DNA of 64,000 nucleotides from Maribacter vaceletii (GTDB lineage Bacteria; Bacteroidota; Bacteroidia; Flavobacteriales; Flavobacteriaceae). The notes below the pieces were generated by a model that worked only from the letters and a program-made list of their open reading frames with translations, made no database searches and was not told the DNA's origin. Below, piece by piece: positions 51,959 through 61,495 of the stretch (position 1 is the first letter of the stretch; every line of letters starts with the position of its first letter). The position numbers were made by a program, and so were the translations under genes. The stretch is taken from assembly GCF_003634105.1 (NCBI RefSeq), contig NZ_RBIQ01000008.1, forward strand, positions 248,001 through 312,000. The letters are read 5' to 3'.

Positions 51959-52873
51959 TTAATTTTGCAGTATTATTTCTATCCCGAAAGCGTCATTAAG
52001 ACCCTGAACAATAAATTCAAAGAAAGTTACATCATGATTGCCTTCACCTGCCAATACGGTAGCGTTTTTAGACTGTAAAAACTGAACTTCTTCAGAGGTA
52101 AGGCCCCCAACAGCCTGATCTGTGGCTCCGTATACATATGTTATTTTAGAGAGGTCAGGGATAGAATTAAATTCTTGTGTATATCTGTTGCTACCTAATT
52201 CAGCGGTTATTCTATTAAGATTTCTTTCCTTTACATCTGGGTCTGGATTCGCGTCTATTATAGGAGTAACTCCGTTTTCAAAATAACCAACCCTTCCTTC
52301 AGACATCGCTTCCCAAACCACAGCATTGATATCTAATCTACCGGTCATGATTAGATATTTATCAGCACTATCAATACCTTTTTTTGCTATAAGTTCTTGG
52401 GTCATAAAAGCACCAAAAGAATTTCCTAAAATATATACTGTTCTGCCCTGCTTTTTAAAATATGTACTCACTTTATGCAGTATTTCTATACTTTCTTCAT
52501 TGAAGGCAATGGCTTGGTCTAATGTTATATCATTGCCTTTTACTATAGTAGAGTCTAAAGTTTGTGCTTGGTGCGGATTTACCGTTAAAAAGTCTTTAGT
52601 TTCTGAATTATCCAAGATTGAACCAACCAAACTGGTATCAAGTTTTGTATCAGGGCCTCCCTGTACATTGATTAAAACTGTTGACGCTTTTTCATCTCCT
52701 TTGAAATATATTAAATCTTTAATTTCTTCTGATATTTCCTTCTTAACCACTACCGGTGGCTCATCATCATTAGTACAAGAGAATGTAAGGATAGATAAGA
52801 AAGCAATTAGCATAACGTTGGTAACGATTTGAAAATGATTTGTTTGTGTCGTCTTAAAAGATACTTTTTCCAT
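51959..52873 (-). CDS. Alpha/beta hydrolase-like lipoprotein
   Basis: From the ATG at 52873 the protein has 304 residues; an upstream TTG-type extension to 52915 is unlikely because it precedes the signal peptide. The signal is VTNVMLIAFLSILTFSC, with the lipidated Cys followed by TNDDEPP. The domain shows nucleophile elbow VYILGNSFGAFMTQELIAKK and the late GNHDVTFFEFIVQGL, so it is probably an envelope esterase or peptidase of unknown substrate. It is divergent from the gene at 53188. Confidence 0.78.
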   Translation of the reverse strand: MEKVSFKTTQTNHFQIVTNVMLIAFLSILTFSCTNDDEPPVVVKKEISEEIKDLIYFKGDEKASTVLINVQGGPDTKLDTSLVGSILDNSETKDFLTVNPHQAQTLDSTIVKGNDITLDQAIAFNEESIEILHKVSTYFKKQGRTVYILGNSFGAFMTQELIAKKGIDSADKYLIMTGRLDINAVVWEAMSEGRVGYFENGVTPIIDANPDPDVKERNLNRITAELGSNRYTQEFNSIPDLSKITYVYGATDQAVGGLTSEEVQFLQSKNATVLAGEGNHDVTFFEFIVQGLNDAFGIEIILQN

Positions 52874-53187
52874 GATTAAATATTTTTGATTTGTATAGTA
52901 TAGAAGACAATTCAATTTTTAAATAGTTGCATGTAAGGGAAAAATCGTACAAGACTATAATTATAATGAGTAAGAATATCTATTGCTGTATTTTACCTAT
53001 TATTTATTAGGTTAAGTATGGCGCAACTACCTCATAATTAACACAATATAATAGGGTGTGTAACGCCAGGAGAATTACAATACTTCATTTCTTCTTTTAG
53101 CTTTTATTTAATCCCAAATGCAACCTTAGGATAATATTCTTGTCTTTTAGTATTAGTTCATCACAAATCATTTTTAAAAAAAGACAA

Positions 53188-53808
53188 ATGAGAAACGGTA
53201 TTATAATAGCATTACTAATTTATTTTTGCATATGTACTATGCAAGCACAGAGCGATACGGACAATTCTGCTACTTTTTTAGACAAAACAGAATTTAAAGT
53301 TGGGTATAGTGGTAATTTATTCTGGAATAATGGGTTGAGCGTTGGCGCCGAATACTTATGGAAGCAAAACACTAAAATTAAAGAAAAAAGAAAAGGGCCT
53401 AAAAAAATAACCCATCAATACCTACTAGATGGTAACCTAGGTTTTACTACCAATTTTGCAACAAAGACAGATACGGGAATTTATACCAATTATGGCCTTA
53501 TCTGGCGAAGAACCAATGCCAAAGGAAAGCAAATTAGTATTGCATTAAACCCTTTAGGGTATTACCGCTCTATTTTACCCGAAACTTATGAAGTTAAAGG
53601 AGAGCAAGTAGATAAAGTGTCTTTCCCTGGTAGAAGTTATTATGCTCCTTCCCTATCTATTGGTTTAGGTAAATTAAGAAAAGGAAAAAAACTTACAGGT
53701 AGGTATTTTAATGTGAATCTAATGTTTAGAACACCTTATAATGCAGGCACACTTCCCTCAATTTCATTACAATACGGATATCGTTTTAACTTTAAAAAGA
53801 AAAAATAA
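53188..53808 (+). CDS. Secreted protein of unknown function
   Basis: From the ATG at 53188 the product is 206 residues, with signal peptide MRNGIIIALLIYFCICTMQA. The mature part (FKVGYSGNLFWNNGLSVGAE, QIALNPLGYYRSI-like segment and a final YGYRFNFKKKK) has alternating strands ending in aromatic residues, as in a small outer-membrane barrel. No family is recognised. The next gene begins at its last base, so the two are coupled. Confidence 0.78.
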   Translation: MRNGIIIALLIYFCICTMQAQSDTDNSATFLDKTEFKVGYSGNLFWNNGLSVGAEYLWKQNTKIKEKRKGPKKITHQYLLDGNLGFTTNFATKTDTGIYTNYGLIWRRTNAKGKQISIALNPLGYYRSILPETYEVKGEQVDKVSFPGRSYYAPSLSIGLGKLRKGKKLTGRYFNVNLMFRTPYNAGTLPSISLQYGYRFNFKKKK

Positions 53809-54860
53809 TGTATAAAAAAATATGTAACTCAGTAAAAGTACTACTTGTATTAGTAGCCGTAATTAATATTTCTTCATGTACTAAGGAGAGCGATGATAGT
53901 AGCAATTTAAGTGACACCCTATTTGTACGCCATAAAAAAGCAGATATGCCAGCTTACATACATGGCAATAGTACAGAAAAAGTTTTCCTCATTACTTTAC
54001 ATGGTGGGCCAGGAGGTAATGGCTTAAATTTTAGAAACGACACTTTTAAAAATAATATAGAAAAGACCTGTGCAGTAGTATATTTTGACCAACGAGGTTC
54101 GGGTATGTCTCAAGGTAGTTATTCAGAATCAAAGGTAAGTATAGATATTATGGTAGAAGATGTTCTTGCCTTGGTAAAGGTAATAAAGCATAAATATGGA
54201 AATGATTCTCGTTTTTTCCTCATGGGAGGCAGTTGGGGTGGTACTTTAGGAACTGCCACTTTATTAAAAAATCAGAATGAGTTTCTTGGTTGGATTGAGT
54301 TGGACGGTGCTCATGACCCAAAAGGGATGTATGCAGAATATATAGAAAATTTTAAGCGGGTAGCAACAACACAAATTGAAAAAGGAAATAGTATTGTGTA
54401 TTGGGAAGGCGTACAGAATTTTATTAAAAATGTGGAACCAAGCTACAAAGAGGAAGATTTTTTTAAAATGAATTCAGAAGCTTTTAAGGCTGAAGAAAAA
54501 CTGATAGATGATAAAATTATTGCAAATCATGATATAGAAGGACTTGATTCTTTTTTTAAATATAACTTGCTTACATCAACCTGGAATGCAGGAGGTATTC
54601 AGTCTATACTTACAAAGCAAGGTCTTTGGGAGAATGTTTCTTATACTAATAGACTACCCGAAATAACAATACCATCTTTAATTATTACAGGTGAACATGA
54701 TATGATTGTTCCTCCAAAATTTGCCCAGGAGGCTTTTGAGAATTTAGGCTCTACAGAAAAAGAGTTATTGGTTTTAGGACAATCCGGTCATAGTCCTAGT
54801 GTTGGTGATAAAGATATTTTTGTAGAAAGAGTTTTAGATTTTATAAACGAACATAAATAA
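53808..54860 (+). CDS. Prolyl aminopeptidase-like alpha/beta hydrolase lipoprotein
   Basis: A 350-residue lipoprotein (VLVAVINISSC with lipidated Cys, then TKESDDS). The sequence follows proline iminopeptidases: FLITLHGGPGGNGLNFRN (oxyanion region), VVYFDQRGSGMS, nucleophile elbow FLMGGSWGGTLGTATLL, and SGHSP-type catalytic His near the C-terminus (LGQSGHSPSVGDKD). A prolyl peptidase of the envelope is probable. It is coupled to the barrel-like gene upstream. Confidence 0.87.
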   Translation: MYKKICNSVKVLLVLVAVINISSCTKESDDSSNLSDTLFVRHKKADMPAYIHGNSTEKVFLITLHGGPGGNGLNFRNDTFKNNIEKTCAVVYFDQRGSGMSQGSYSESKVSIDIMVEDVLALVKVIKHKYGNDSRFFLMGGSWGGTLGTATLLKNQNEFLGWIELDGAHDPKGMYAEYIENFKRVATTQIEKGNSIVYWEGVQNFIKNVEPSYKEEDFFKMNSEAFKAEEKLIDDKIIANHDIEGLDSFFKYNLLTSTWNAGGIQSILTKQGLWENVSYTNRLPEITIPSLIITGEHDMIVPPKFAQEAFENLGSTEKELLVLGQSGHSPSVGDKDIFVERVLDFINEHK

Positions 54861-54949
54861 ATTTTTTAAGAAATCATTCTTTATTAAACACCTATTATAC
54901 TGCCTTTTAAAGTTGGTTTGGAAAATGGGTGTTACTGCATTTATAGAAC

Positions 54950-55813
54950 TTATTCCAAAGCATCTTTTATAACATTTACAATTCGCGAATTATCTAAACT
55001 ATTTTGAACATGCTTAGACTGTTCTAATAGTATAGTCTGCTTTAAGGAAGGGAATATCTTATTGGCACGTTTAATCATTTTTTCACCCGGAAACATTAAA
55101 TCGTTTTTTGCTGCTATTAGCGTGATAGGTGTTTGTAAAGATTTTGCAGCTTGGGTTTTAATAACAGGCACTGGTGTAAAATCCATCTTAAAATGCAAAA
55201 ACACTTTTGAAAGGAATTGTATTGCAAAGGCATCCTGTTCTGTAAACAGTTCTTTTAAAAAACGTTCTACAAACTTTATCTTTTTTGTTTTCATATACCT
55301 TTTCATTGGTATAAAAACCTTAAACAATGCTTTTAATGGGTTTCCGTTTACGATATAGGCCGGCGCCGATAAAAAAACTTCTTTTATATTGGCATCTTTA
55401 TATTCTAATGTCTTTAAAATAACCAAACCGCCAAGTGAAAATCCTGCAAGGGTTACATTCTTTAACTCTAAAGTATCTATCACTTCATGTAGCCACTTGC
55501 CATAATCATCATTTTTCATAGATAGTAGTGTTTCTGCACTTTTATTGGGTTGTGCCAGTACATCCACTGCAAATACTTGAAAATGCGATTCTAATCCGGA
55601 ATAGGTTTCTAATGCTATGGGAGCACAACCATTAGAACCATGAACTAGAAATAAAGGTGGTTTAGCTGCATCTCCTGTTACAATTATATTGGTGGCACCA
55701 AAGGAAGTATCCACATTTTGATACTGATACTTGATATTTAAATCCTCTAACTTTTGATTATAAAGTTTTAAGATTTCTGTTTTTCCTTTTTCGGACTTAA
55801 ATAGTGGTTTCAT
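54950..55813 (-). CDS. Alpha/beta hydrolase
   Basis: A 287-residue alpha/beta hydrolase without signal peptide: PLFLVHGSNGCAPIALETYS (oxyanion), nucleophile elbow VTLAGFSLGGLVILKTLEYK, acid near TLIAAKNDLMFPGEKM and catalytic His in LLEQSKHVQNSLDNSRIV. The substrate is unknown. It converges with the plus-strand lipoprotein gene; there is a weak inverted repeat between them but no clear terminator. Confidence 0.87.
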   Translation of the reverse strand: MKPLFKSEKGKTEILKLYNQKLEDLNIKYQYQNVDTSFGATNIIVTGDAAKPPLFLVHGSNGCAPIALETYSGLESHFQVFAVDVLAQPNKSAETLLSMKNDDYGKWLHEVIDTLELKNVTLAGFSLGGLVILKTLEYKDANIKEVFLSAPAYIVNGNPLKALFKVFIPMKRYMKTKKIKFVERFLKELFTEQDAFAIQFLSKVFLHFKMDFTPVPVIKTQAAKSLQTPITLIAAKNDLMFPGEKMIKRANKIFPSLKQTILLEQSKHVQNSLDNSRIVNVIKDALE

Positions 55814-55903
55814 TTTTAGATGTACAGTTTGTAAAGCAACAGAATTTATGTTGCTAGTAAATGTTTTAAAATTTCAGTTTTAGTGACTATCTCCATTTAA
55901 AAC

Positions 55904-56803
55904 CTAATTGCAAGATGTATTTAATTCTTGGTAATCGGATAAAGATACTGTTGGTATGTTTTGCCGACTCTCTAACTTAATACAGGTTAAATCTGGATTT
56001 CTATCTACCCTTAAATCAATTAATTTAGGATTTTTGCTTATATCGAGAGTGTTAAGTAAATTACTTGAACTATATAGATGCGTTAAACTAGTATTATTCT
56101 CAAGATTTATGTTTTGAAGCTTGTTGCCGGAAATAACTAAGGTTTCTAACAATGTGTTTGAGCTGAAATCAACTGTTGTAAGTTGATTAAGTATTATTAA
56201 AACATTTTTTAGATTTACAGCATCATTTGTGTTTATAGATTTCAATAGATTATGACTAATGAGCAACACCTCAATAGATTCATTATTAATGCTAATTTCT
56301 TCAAAGTTATTAAAGGATAAATTTACATTTTTCAATTTTTTCAATTTTGATAATCCATTAATTGTACTAAGTTCATTGGACTGAATATCTAACAGAACTA
56401 GATTTATATTATTACTAATGTCAATTGTGGTAAGATTATTTCCATTAAGAATTAAAGTGTCTAATTTAGTGTTATAGCTTAAATCCACAGTTTCAATTTT
56501 TTGTCCAGTCGCATAAAATGACTTTATGTTTATAAAACCTTCAATACCTCTTAAATCGGTGATTTCACCAAAGTTAGCAGAATGGTTTAAATCTAATAAA
56601 TTAACCTTAGCAGCATCTGATTTTAACATTTTTTGATTAATAATACCATCAGAGTCAATACCTTGTTCTACCAAAATATTTTCAAAATGACCGTCTGGGA
56701 TATCTAAATAAATATCATTTATAGTTTCATCATTACTACAAGAGAGAGCAAAACAAGATGTTATTAGGATGAATATTATTGTTGCGATTTTTATGTTATG
56801 CAT
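55904..56803 (-). CDS. Leucine-rich repeat lipoprotein
   Basis: A 299-residue lipoprotein (IFILITSCFALSC with the lipidated Cys, then SNDETINDIYLDI). After an N-terminal part typical of flavobacterial LRR proteins (FENILVEQGIDSDGIINQKM) it holds about eight leucine-rich repeats of the LxxLxLxxNxL type (LDTLILNGNNLTTIDISNNI, LLETLVISGNKLQNINLENN). It is likely an outer-surface adhesion or binding protein. Confidence 0.87.
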   Translation of the reverse strand: MHNIKIATIIFILITSCFALSCSNDETINDIYLDIPDGHFENILVEQGIDSDGIINQKMLKSDAAKVNLLDLNHSANFGEITDLRGIEGFINIKSFYATGQKIETVDLSYNTKLDTLILNGNNLTTIDISNNINLVLLDIQSNELSTINGLSKLKKLKNVNLSFNNFEEISINNESIEVLLISHNLLKSINTNDAVNLKNVLIILNQLTTVDFSSNTLLETLVISGNKLQNINLENNTSLTHLYSSSNLLNTLDISKNPKLIDLRVDRNPDLTCIKLESRQNIPTVSLSDYQELNTSCN

Positions 56804-56846
56804 TATGTTTTAAGGAATATTATTTTTATTAGTTTTTTATATTGTT

Positions 56847-56957
56847 TTACTTTAAGATTACGTGCTTTTGCCCTTTCCATTTAGTTGATTAGGCTAAATT
56901 ATCCATAAAGTGACCAAAATCTTCAAGGCTCATTTTACCAGCATTAAAAACAGTCCT
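56847..56957 (-). pseudogene. Decayed C-terminal copy of the NAD(P)-binding gene at 59633
   Basis: The minus strand reads RTVFNAGKMSLEDFGHFMDN, then a stop, then STKWKGQKHVI. The intact gene at 59633 has FNAGKVSRINVGHFMASLI, then NLWTKWKGQMPVIYSKLH at the same distance. An in-frame stop and loss of all upstream sequence show that it is a relic of a duplicated 3' end. The genes between the two copies may have arrived or been rearranged after the duplication. Confidence 0.7.
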
Positions 56958-57078
56958 ATTATTATTATTAGGGAGAATTACACTTTATTAAGACGAGTTA
57001 ATACTATGATTGTTACACTTGTTTATATTAAAGATTCAATTTCAATGATTCTTTAAAAGATTTTTGCTTTACTATTGA

Positions 57079-57531
57079 TTATAACACGTTGCCAGCTTCT
57101 TTAGCTTGAGAATCCAAACGGTGCCCTATAAATGCACCGATGAACATACCAATACAAATTCCAAAAGAAGTTCCTAAACTTTTTTCAAAACGCTCCCCTA
57201 CAAGAACTCCTAAAACAACTCCAAATAAAATCCCAAAACTTACACTCGAGTTAGTATAGTACCCCTTGGAGGTTAAGGAAAAGGTGTCCTTTAAATATTT
57301 TTCAAATCTTTCTAATGCTTTTTTGAAGAATTTTTTTCTGTTCTTAGGGTTTGCTTCTAATTGTAAACTATCTAATTCTATTTCTAAAGATTGAATTTCA
57401 TCCGTGGTGAATTCTCTGTTTTCTAATTTTATAAGAATATCAATAAATTTCTCGTAAATCTTAATTTCAGATTTTTTAGTTGTTTCCGTTTTTAAAATTT
57501 CAAAAAAGTTAAGTGCTTTTTTTAATGTCAT
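57079..57531 (-). CDS. Small protein with glycine-zipper membrane segment
   Basis: A 150-residue protein: an N-terminal charged helical part (residues about 1-85) and a C-terminal glycine-rich hydrophobic hairpin, GILFGVVLGVLVGERFEKSL plus GICIGMFIGAFIGHRLDSQA. Such glycine zippers mark small membrane-associated proteins. I recognise no family. It stands alone and its function is unknown. Confidence 0.68.
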   Translation of the reverse strand: MTLKKALNFFEILKTETTKKSEIKIYEKFIDILIKLENREFTTDEIQSLEIELDSLQLEANPKNRKKFFKKALERFEKYLKDTFSLTSKGYYTNSSVSFGILFGVVLGVLVGERFEKSLGTSFGICIGMFIGAFIGHRLDSQAKEAGNVL

Positions 57532-57643
57532 AATTTTTACTATTTTTTTGGTTAGTGGTCTATCTCAAAAATTATTACATGTAAAATTTAATTTTTCTAT
57601 AAAATTTTACAAAAGACTAATAAGTAAGTCTTTTAAAAAGTGT

Positions 57644-58300
57644 TTAGCTTCTTAAGTTTTCAATATCTGTCATTAATTCTTTTAGTTTTTTAAATACTCT
57701 CCCGTAAACCAAGTTTAAATCCCATTGATAAATGCGACCTCCAAAATGGACTAGTAAACTTATTATAGCTAAAGCTATAACTATTGCTATTAGAGGTATT
57801 CCAAATAGAAGATACGTATCTGGAAAACCAATAAGAACTTCGCTCACAAGTCTTTCTCCTAAGGGAATTCCTTCGGCATCTTTAAACCAAAATCCTAAAA
57901 TCATTGAGATAAATATAATTGGGTAAAGAAACTTAGAAATTTTCTCATTAATGGCTACTTGCTTGTTTATCCATTGATTAAAAGCCTTTAAGTAGTTATA
58001 ACTACTTATTCCTAAATCTATTTTTTCTAAATCATTTAATAATCGCTTATTAATTATAACAAGAACAGAAAGCGTTACAAAGAAGATAACACCTGTTATG
58101 GGTATTCCTACAATAAAAGAGACGATTAAAAAAGCAAATGAGAATGCTACAATAGCAATCAAATTTATTTTAAACATTCTTTTGAATTTATCAATGATAT
58201 GAATTGATTTTTGGTTGTAAAGATTGTTTAATTTTGGCGCTACTAATGCATCACTTGCTAGAAAACCTTCTTTCCATATGGTTTCAATTGATCTTTCCAT
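57644..58300 (-). CDS. Membrane protein co-encoded with the ECF sigma factor
   Basis: A 218-residue protein with four transmembrane helices (two near residues 47-85, two near 125-190) and a hydrophilic N-terminus that begins MERSIETIWKEGFLASDALV. Its start overlaps the sigma-factor stop by 17 bases. Position and topology suggest a partner that controls the sigma factor at the membrane, as anti-sigma factors do, but no ZAS or FecR motif is seen. Confidence 0.78.
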   Translation of the reverse strand: MERSIETIWKEGFLASDALVAPKLNNLYNQKSIHIIDKFKRMFKINLIAIVAFSFAFLIVSFIVGIPITGVIFFVTLSVLVIINKRLLNDLEKIDLGISSYNYLKAFNQWINKQVAINEKISKFLYPIIFISMILGFWFKDAEGIPLGERLVSEVLIGFPDTYLLFGIPLIAIVIALAIISLLVHFGGRIYQWDLNLVYGRVFKKLKELMTDIENLRS

Positions 58301-58775
58301 CTAATATTTTTTTTAATCTATTTTTAATTCTTTGAACACGTACACCAATATTATTAGGATTTGTTCCAATAATTTCGGCAATTTCCTTTTGCGATTTTTC
58401 TTCCAAATAAAGCGTAATGATAGCCCTATCTATCTCTGATAGTTTTCTAATAGCATCATATAATAGATTTAGAGATTCGTTTGAAAAAGCGTAGTTGTCT
58501 TCCGTTTCTTCCGCAGTTAAAGAGTCGGATACAAAATGTTGAACATTATTTTTCTTTTTCTTAAGTAAGGTTAAACAAACATTTAAAGAAATTCTATACA
58601 CCCAAGTACTCCATTGCGACTCCTCTTTAAAATTGTCTTTACTCCTCCAAATTTGCAAACACACTTCTTGGTAATAGTCTTCAAAATCTAGTTGCGAATT
58701 AGTATATGCTCTGCATAATTTTATAATTATGCCAGCATAAGGTAAAATAGATATGTTATAAAAATCGCTACTCAA
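58284..58775 (-). CDS. ECF RNA polymerase sigma factor
   Basis: An RNA polymerase sigma-70 factor of ECF type. Region 2 is LDFEDYYQEVCLQIWRSKDN plus WSTWVYRISLNVCL; region 4 is LSEIDRAIITLYLEEKSQKE plus IIGTNPNNIGVRVQRIKNRL. No ATG lies in the frame. The TTG at 58775 gives a 163-residue protein whose start MSSDFYNISILPYAG fits the family; a TTG at 58814 would give 176 residues. The membrane gene overlapping its stop is the likely cognate regulator. Confidence 0.88.
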   Translation of the reverse strand: MSSDFYNISILPYAGIIIKLCRAYTNSQLDFEDYYQEVCLQIWRSKDNFKEESQWSTWVYRISLNVCLTLLKKKKNNVQHFVSDSLTAEETEDNYAFSNESLNLLYDAIRKLSEIDRAIITLYLEEKSQKEIAEIIGTNPNNIGVRVQRIKNRLKKILDGKIN

Positions 58776-58880
58776 TCGTGTTATTTTTATTTGGTTAGTG
58801 GCGTAAATTAGCAATTATTACACATTAGCTTAAAAATAGATAAAAAGGAATAGATTTTATCAAGTATGTAGCTTACACCG

Positions 58881-59594
58881 CTATAAATTGTTTTGGTGAT
58901 TCTTTAATTTATTCCGATTTGTTTCAAAAGCTTTTGTTCGTTCTATTTGCTCTTCAAGATTCCATTCAAAATCAAATCTATTTTTAAGGAATTTCGCGAT
59001 TGAGTCAAGTCCTATTTCTGCTCGTCGTTTATCAATATTGGTTGGGTCATAAACTGGCCATACATTAAAACTTTTTGTTTCAGGATAGTATTTCATTTGC
59101 CCGCCATAGATTTGTGTGTTTCCTGCTTCAGTAGCAATTCTGTCTTCTGCACGTACTAAAAATCGAGGTTCTAATTTCTTCTCTTTAACAGCTTTCCTCA
59201 TTAATGGAAGGTATTTTATTCGAACATCATTATCTGAATGTTGAATAACGTTACATATGGTCCAATTTCCTTGATCACCAGCCATTTCTTTAGTTGGCCA
59301 ACCAAAATTATCTAGAATGCCTCTTACTTTTTTTTCATTTATAATATGGTTTTTCTTATATATCAGTTGTTGTTCTTTAACTAATTCTGATTCAGTACCA
59401 TATATTTTAATTAGCGAATCTCTTGAGGTAATTGGTCGCTGTTCTGCTTCCCATATAGTATCTAAGACGGCAATAAAATTTTCTTTTTTTGACGAATTTT
59501 TGGTTTCTGCTGAGCTATCATTATTATTTTTTTCTTGCTTACAACAAGTTAATAGTATTGCAAACAAAATAAATATGAGATTTGTTATTTTCAT
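58881..59594 (-). CDS. DUF6624 lipoprotein
   Basis: A 237-residue lipoprotein (LIFILFAILLTCC with a lipidated Cys, then KQEKNNN). The body matches DUF6624: VRGILDNFGWPTKEMAGDQG, NVIQHSDNDVRIKYLPLMRK and LVRAEDRIATEAGNTQIYGG, then FNVWPVYDPTNIDKRRAEIG. The family is common in Bacteroidetes and its function is unknown. It lies 38 bases downstream of the NAD(P)-binding gene and may be co-transcribed. Confidence 0.85.
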   Translation of the reverse strand: MKITNLIFILFAILLTCCKQEKNNNDSSAETKNSSKKENFIAVLDTIWEAEQRPITSRDSLIKIYGTESELVKEQQLIYKKNHIINEKKVRGILDNFGWPTKEMAGDQGNWTICNVIQHSDNDVRIKYLPLMRKAVKEKKLEPRFLVRAEDRIATEAGNTQIYGGQMKYYPETKSFNVWPVYDPTNIDKRRAEIGLDSIAKFLKNRFDFEWNLEEQIERTKAFETNRNKLKNHQNNL

Positions 59595-59632
59595 CTGACA
59601 AGAGTTTATTTGATTTAATTAACGGTTATGGT

Positions 59633-60358
59633 TTAATGTAATTTGCTATAGATTACCGGCATTTGCCCTTTCCATTTAGTCCATAAGTTGTTATCATGGA
59701 TTAAACTAGCCATAAAATGACCAACATTTATACGGCTAACTTTCCCGGCATTAAAAATTGCACTTCTTGTTGGTGAAGGGTGTATTTCATAATCGCTTAC
59801 TGCTACTTCATTAATTAAGCCATCTGGCCTTACAGTAACCCATTCTATAGATGTATTGTTTTGACCAATTTGAGTTCTTAAATAATCTGCTGCTTTCTCA
59901 TTATCTACATGCGGTGGTAATAACATACGAAGCAAACCAATAACGCATTTTTGAGCAAAAGAAATAGGTTCGTTTAAATCGCGATTACGATTGCCTGTAG
60001 TGTTCATTAAAACAAACTTTGTTGGTGTTTGGTGATTGTTCGCATTTATGGCATCACATAGCCGTTGTGTGGCATCAGTTACTAACCTTCTAGGCTTGCC
60101 ATATATTCCTTTCCAAGTTAAATTATGACCAAGACAAGACGCCACAGCATTACAATTGCTAACAATCTCCTGCATTTCTGTATCACTTAATTCTAATACA
60201 CTTGCAGAGATAACTTCCAGGGCTTCATTAGTTTTCCATGATTCTGGCAACTTTTCTGGAGACCTTACAATTACTTTTACCTTATGTTTTTCAATTAGAA
60301 GTTGCTCTACTAATTTACTACCCGTAGCGCCACTTGCTCCTACTACTAAAACTTTCAT
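59633..60358 (-). CDS. NAD(P)-binding SDR-like protein
   Basis: A 241-residue Rossmann protein of the NAD(P)H-binding/NmrA-like group: nucleotide motif VLVVGASGATGSKLVEQLL, then AVASCLGHNLTWKGI and IEWVTVRPDGLINEVAVS. It is probably an oxidoreductase or regulator of unknown substrate. Its last 34 residues have a decayed homologue at 56847-56957, so this gene or its ancestor was duplicated. It lies 93 bases downstream of the serine-hydrolase gene. Confidence 0.85.
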   Translation of the reverse strand: MKVLVVGASGATGSKLVEQLLIEKHKVKVIVRSPEKLPESWKTNEALEVISASVLELSDTEMQEIVSNCNAVASCLGHNLTWKGIYGKPRRLVTDATQRLCDAINANNHQTPTKFVLMNTTGNRNRDLNEPISFAQKCVIGLLRMLLPPHVDNEKAADYLRTQIGQNNTSIEWVTVRPDGLINEVAVSDYEIHPSPTRSAIFNAGKVSRINVGHFMASLIHDNNLWTKWKGQMPVIYSKLH

Positions 60359-60451
60359 ATTGATTTATTGATTGATGTATCTAAAAGACGTTTTGCTTCT
60401 AAATTTGTTACACTCTTAATTAATTTATAAGTGCAACCTATTATTTCTTTT

Positions 60452-61495
60452 TTACAGCCCCTTTGCTTTGCGTAAGATTTTAACAACTCGAGTATGGGTT
60501 ATTTCTAGTAAGTTCCATTGGTAACCTTCAAAATCAGTGGTATTCATAAATTGAATAACTACAGCATCTATATCTTTATGGTATTCTGCTAAACATTGAT
60601 ACCCTGGAGCCAAACCGCCATGATTAAACTCATAAAGTGAAGTGTAGATTTCCATCTCCTTTTCATTAAGTAAAGATCCATCATTTAAGGCTCTTAAAAA
60701 GATACCAACATCTTCTGCGGTAGCAATCATCATTCCATTATTCTCGTTTTTGAAATCCTTATCAATTCCTACATAATAACCACTCATAACATCGTCTAGA
60801 TTTACTTCACTAATCGAACCAAAAGTATTTTTAAGTCCAAGTGGTAATAAGATTTCCTTTTTAAAATAGTCTTGACGACTACCCCCTGTAACTTGCTCAA
60901 TAATTCTTGAGAGCAACAAGTAATTTGTATTAGAATAACCATAATCCTTATTTGGTTCAAAGACTGCTGGTAAATCTAGCGCATATTTAAGTACATCTAT
61001 ATCTTTGTTGGGTTGGTTTTTCCAAAAATCTGCACTGTCCGTGAAATTAGGAATGCCACTTCGGTGTTGTACCATCATTCTCAAGGTAATTTTATCTGAA
61101 TTTTCAATTCTGCCTGTGAGTTCGGGAAAATACTCCGAGAGTGTTTTATCTAAAGAGATACGTTTTTCAGTATCCAATTTTGTAATAGCAACAGCAACAT
61201 ATAGTTTGCTTATACTCGCAATTTTAAACAAAGCATTAGGTTTTACGGGTATTTTTTGTTCTTTATTATGATAACCAGCACCATAGAAAGCAGGCGGTTT
61301 TCCGGCTTCATCTACATATACTAAGACACCATCAAAACCATAACTTTGGGTTTGATCTACTTGCTCTTGTACTGTACTTGGTAAAGGTAATATCCATGCT
61401 TTTACTAAAATCCATGGCACAAACCACAAGGATATGAAAGTACTCACGAGTAAGACAACCCTAAATATTTGTTTTCCTTTATTACTTTTTTTCAT
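60452..61495 (-). CDS. Serine hydrolase of the beta-lactamase fold, membrane-anchored
   Basis: A 347-residue protein with an N-terminal hydrophobic segment (VVLLVSTFISLWFVPWILV) that serves as signal or anchor. The active-site S-I-S-K is residues 94-97 (LFKIASISKLYVAVAIT), and the Tyr motif is YGYSNTNYLLLSRIIEQ. It is the third such enzyme in the window and resembles D-aminopeptidase/class C esterases; the substrate is unknown. Confidence 0.87.
   Translation of the reverse strand: MKKSNKGKQIFRVVLLVSTFISLWFVPWILVKAWILPLPSTVQEQVDQTQSYGFDGVLVYVDEAGKPPAFYGAGYHNKEQKIPVKPNALFKIASISKLYVAVAITKLDTEKRISLDKTLSEYFPELTGRIENSDKITLRMMVQHRSGIPNFTDSADFWKNQPNKDIDVLKYALDLPAVFEPNKDYGYSNTNYLLLSRIIEQVTGGSRQDYFKKEILLPLGLKNTFGSISEVNLDDVMSGYYVGIDKDFKNENNGMMIATAEDVGIFLRALNDGSLLNEKEMEIYTSLYEFNHGGLAPGYQCLAEYHKDIDAVVIQFMNTTDFEGYQWNLLEITHTRVVKILRKAKGL

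Noticed and set aside
54890-54945. Bidirectional terminator between 54860 and 54950
   Set aside because: The inverted repeat has mismatches and no T-run, so it was not listed.
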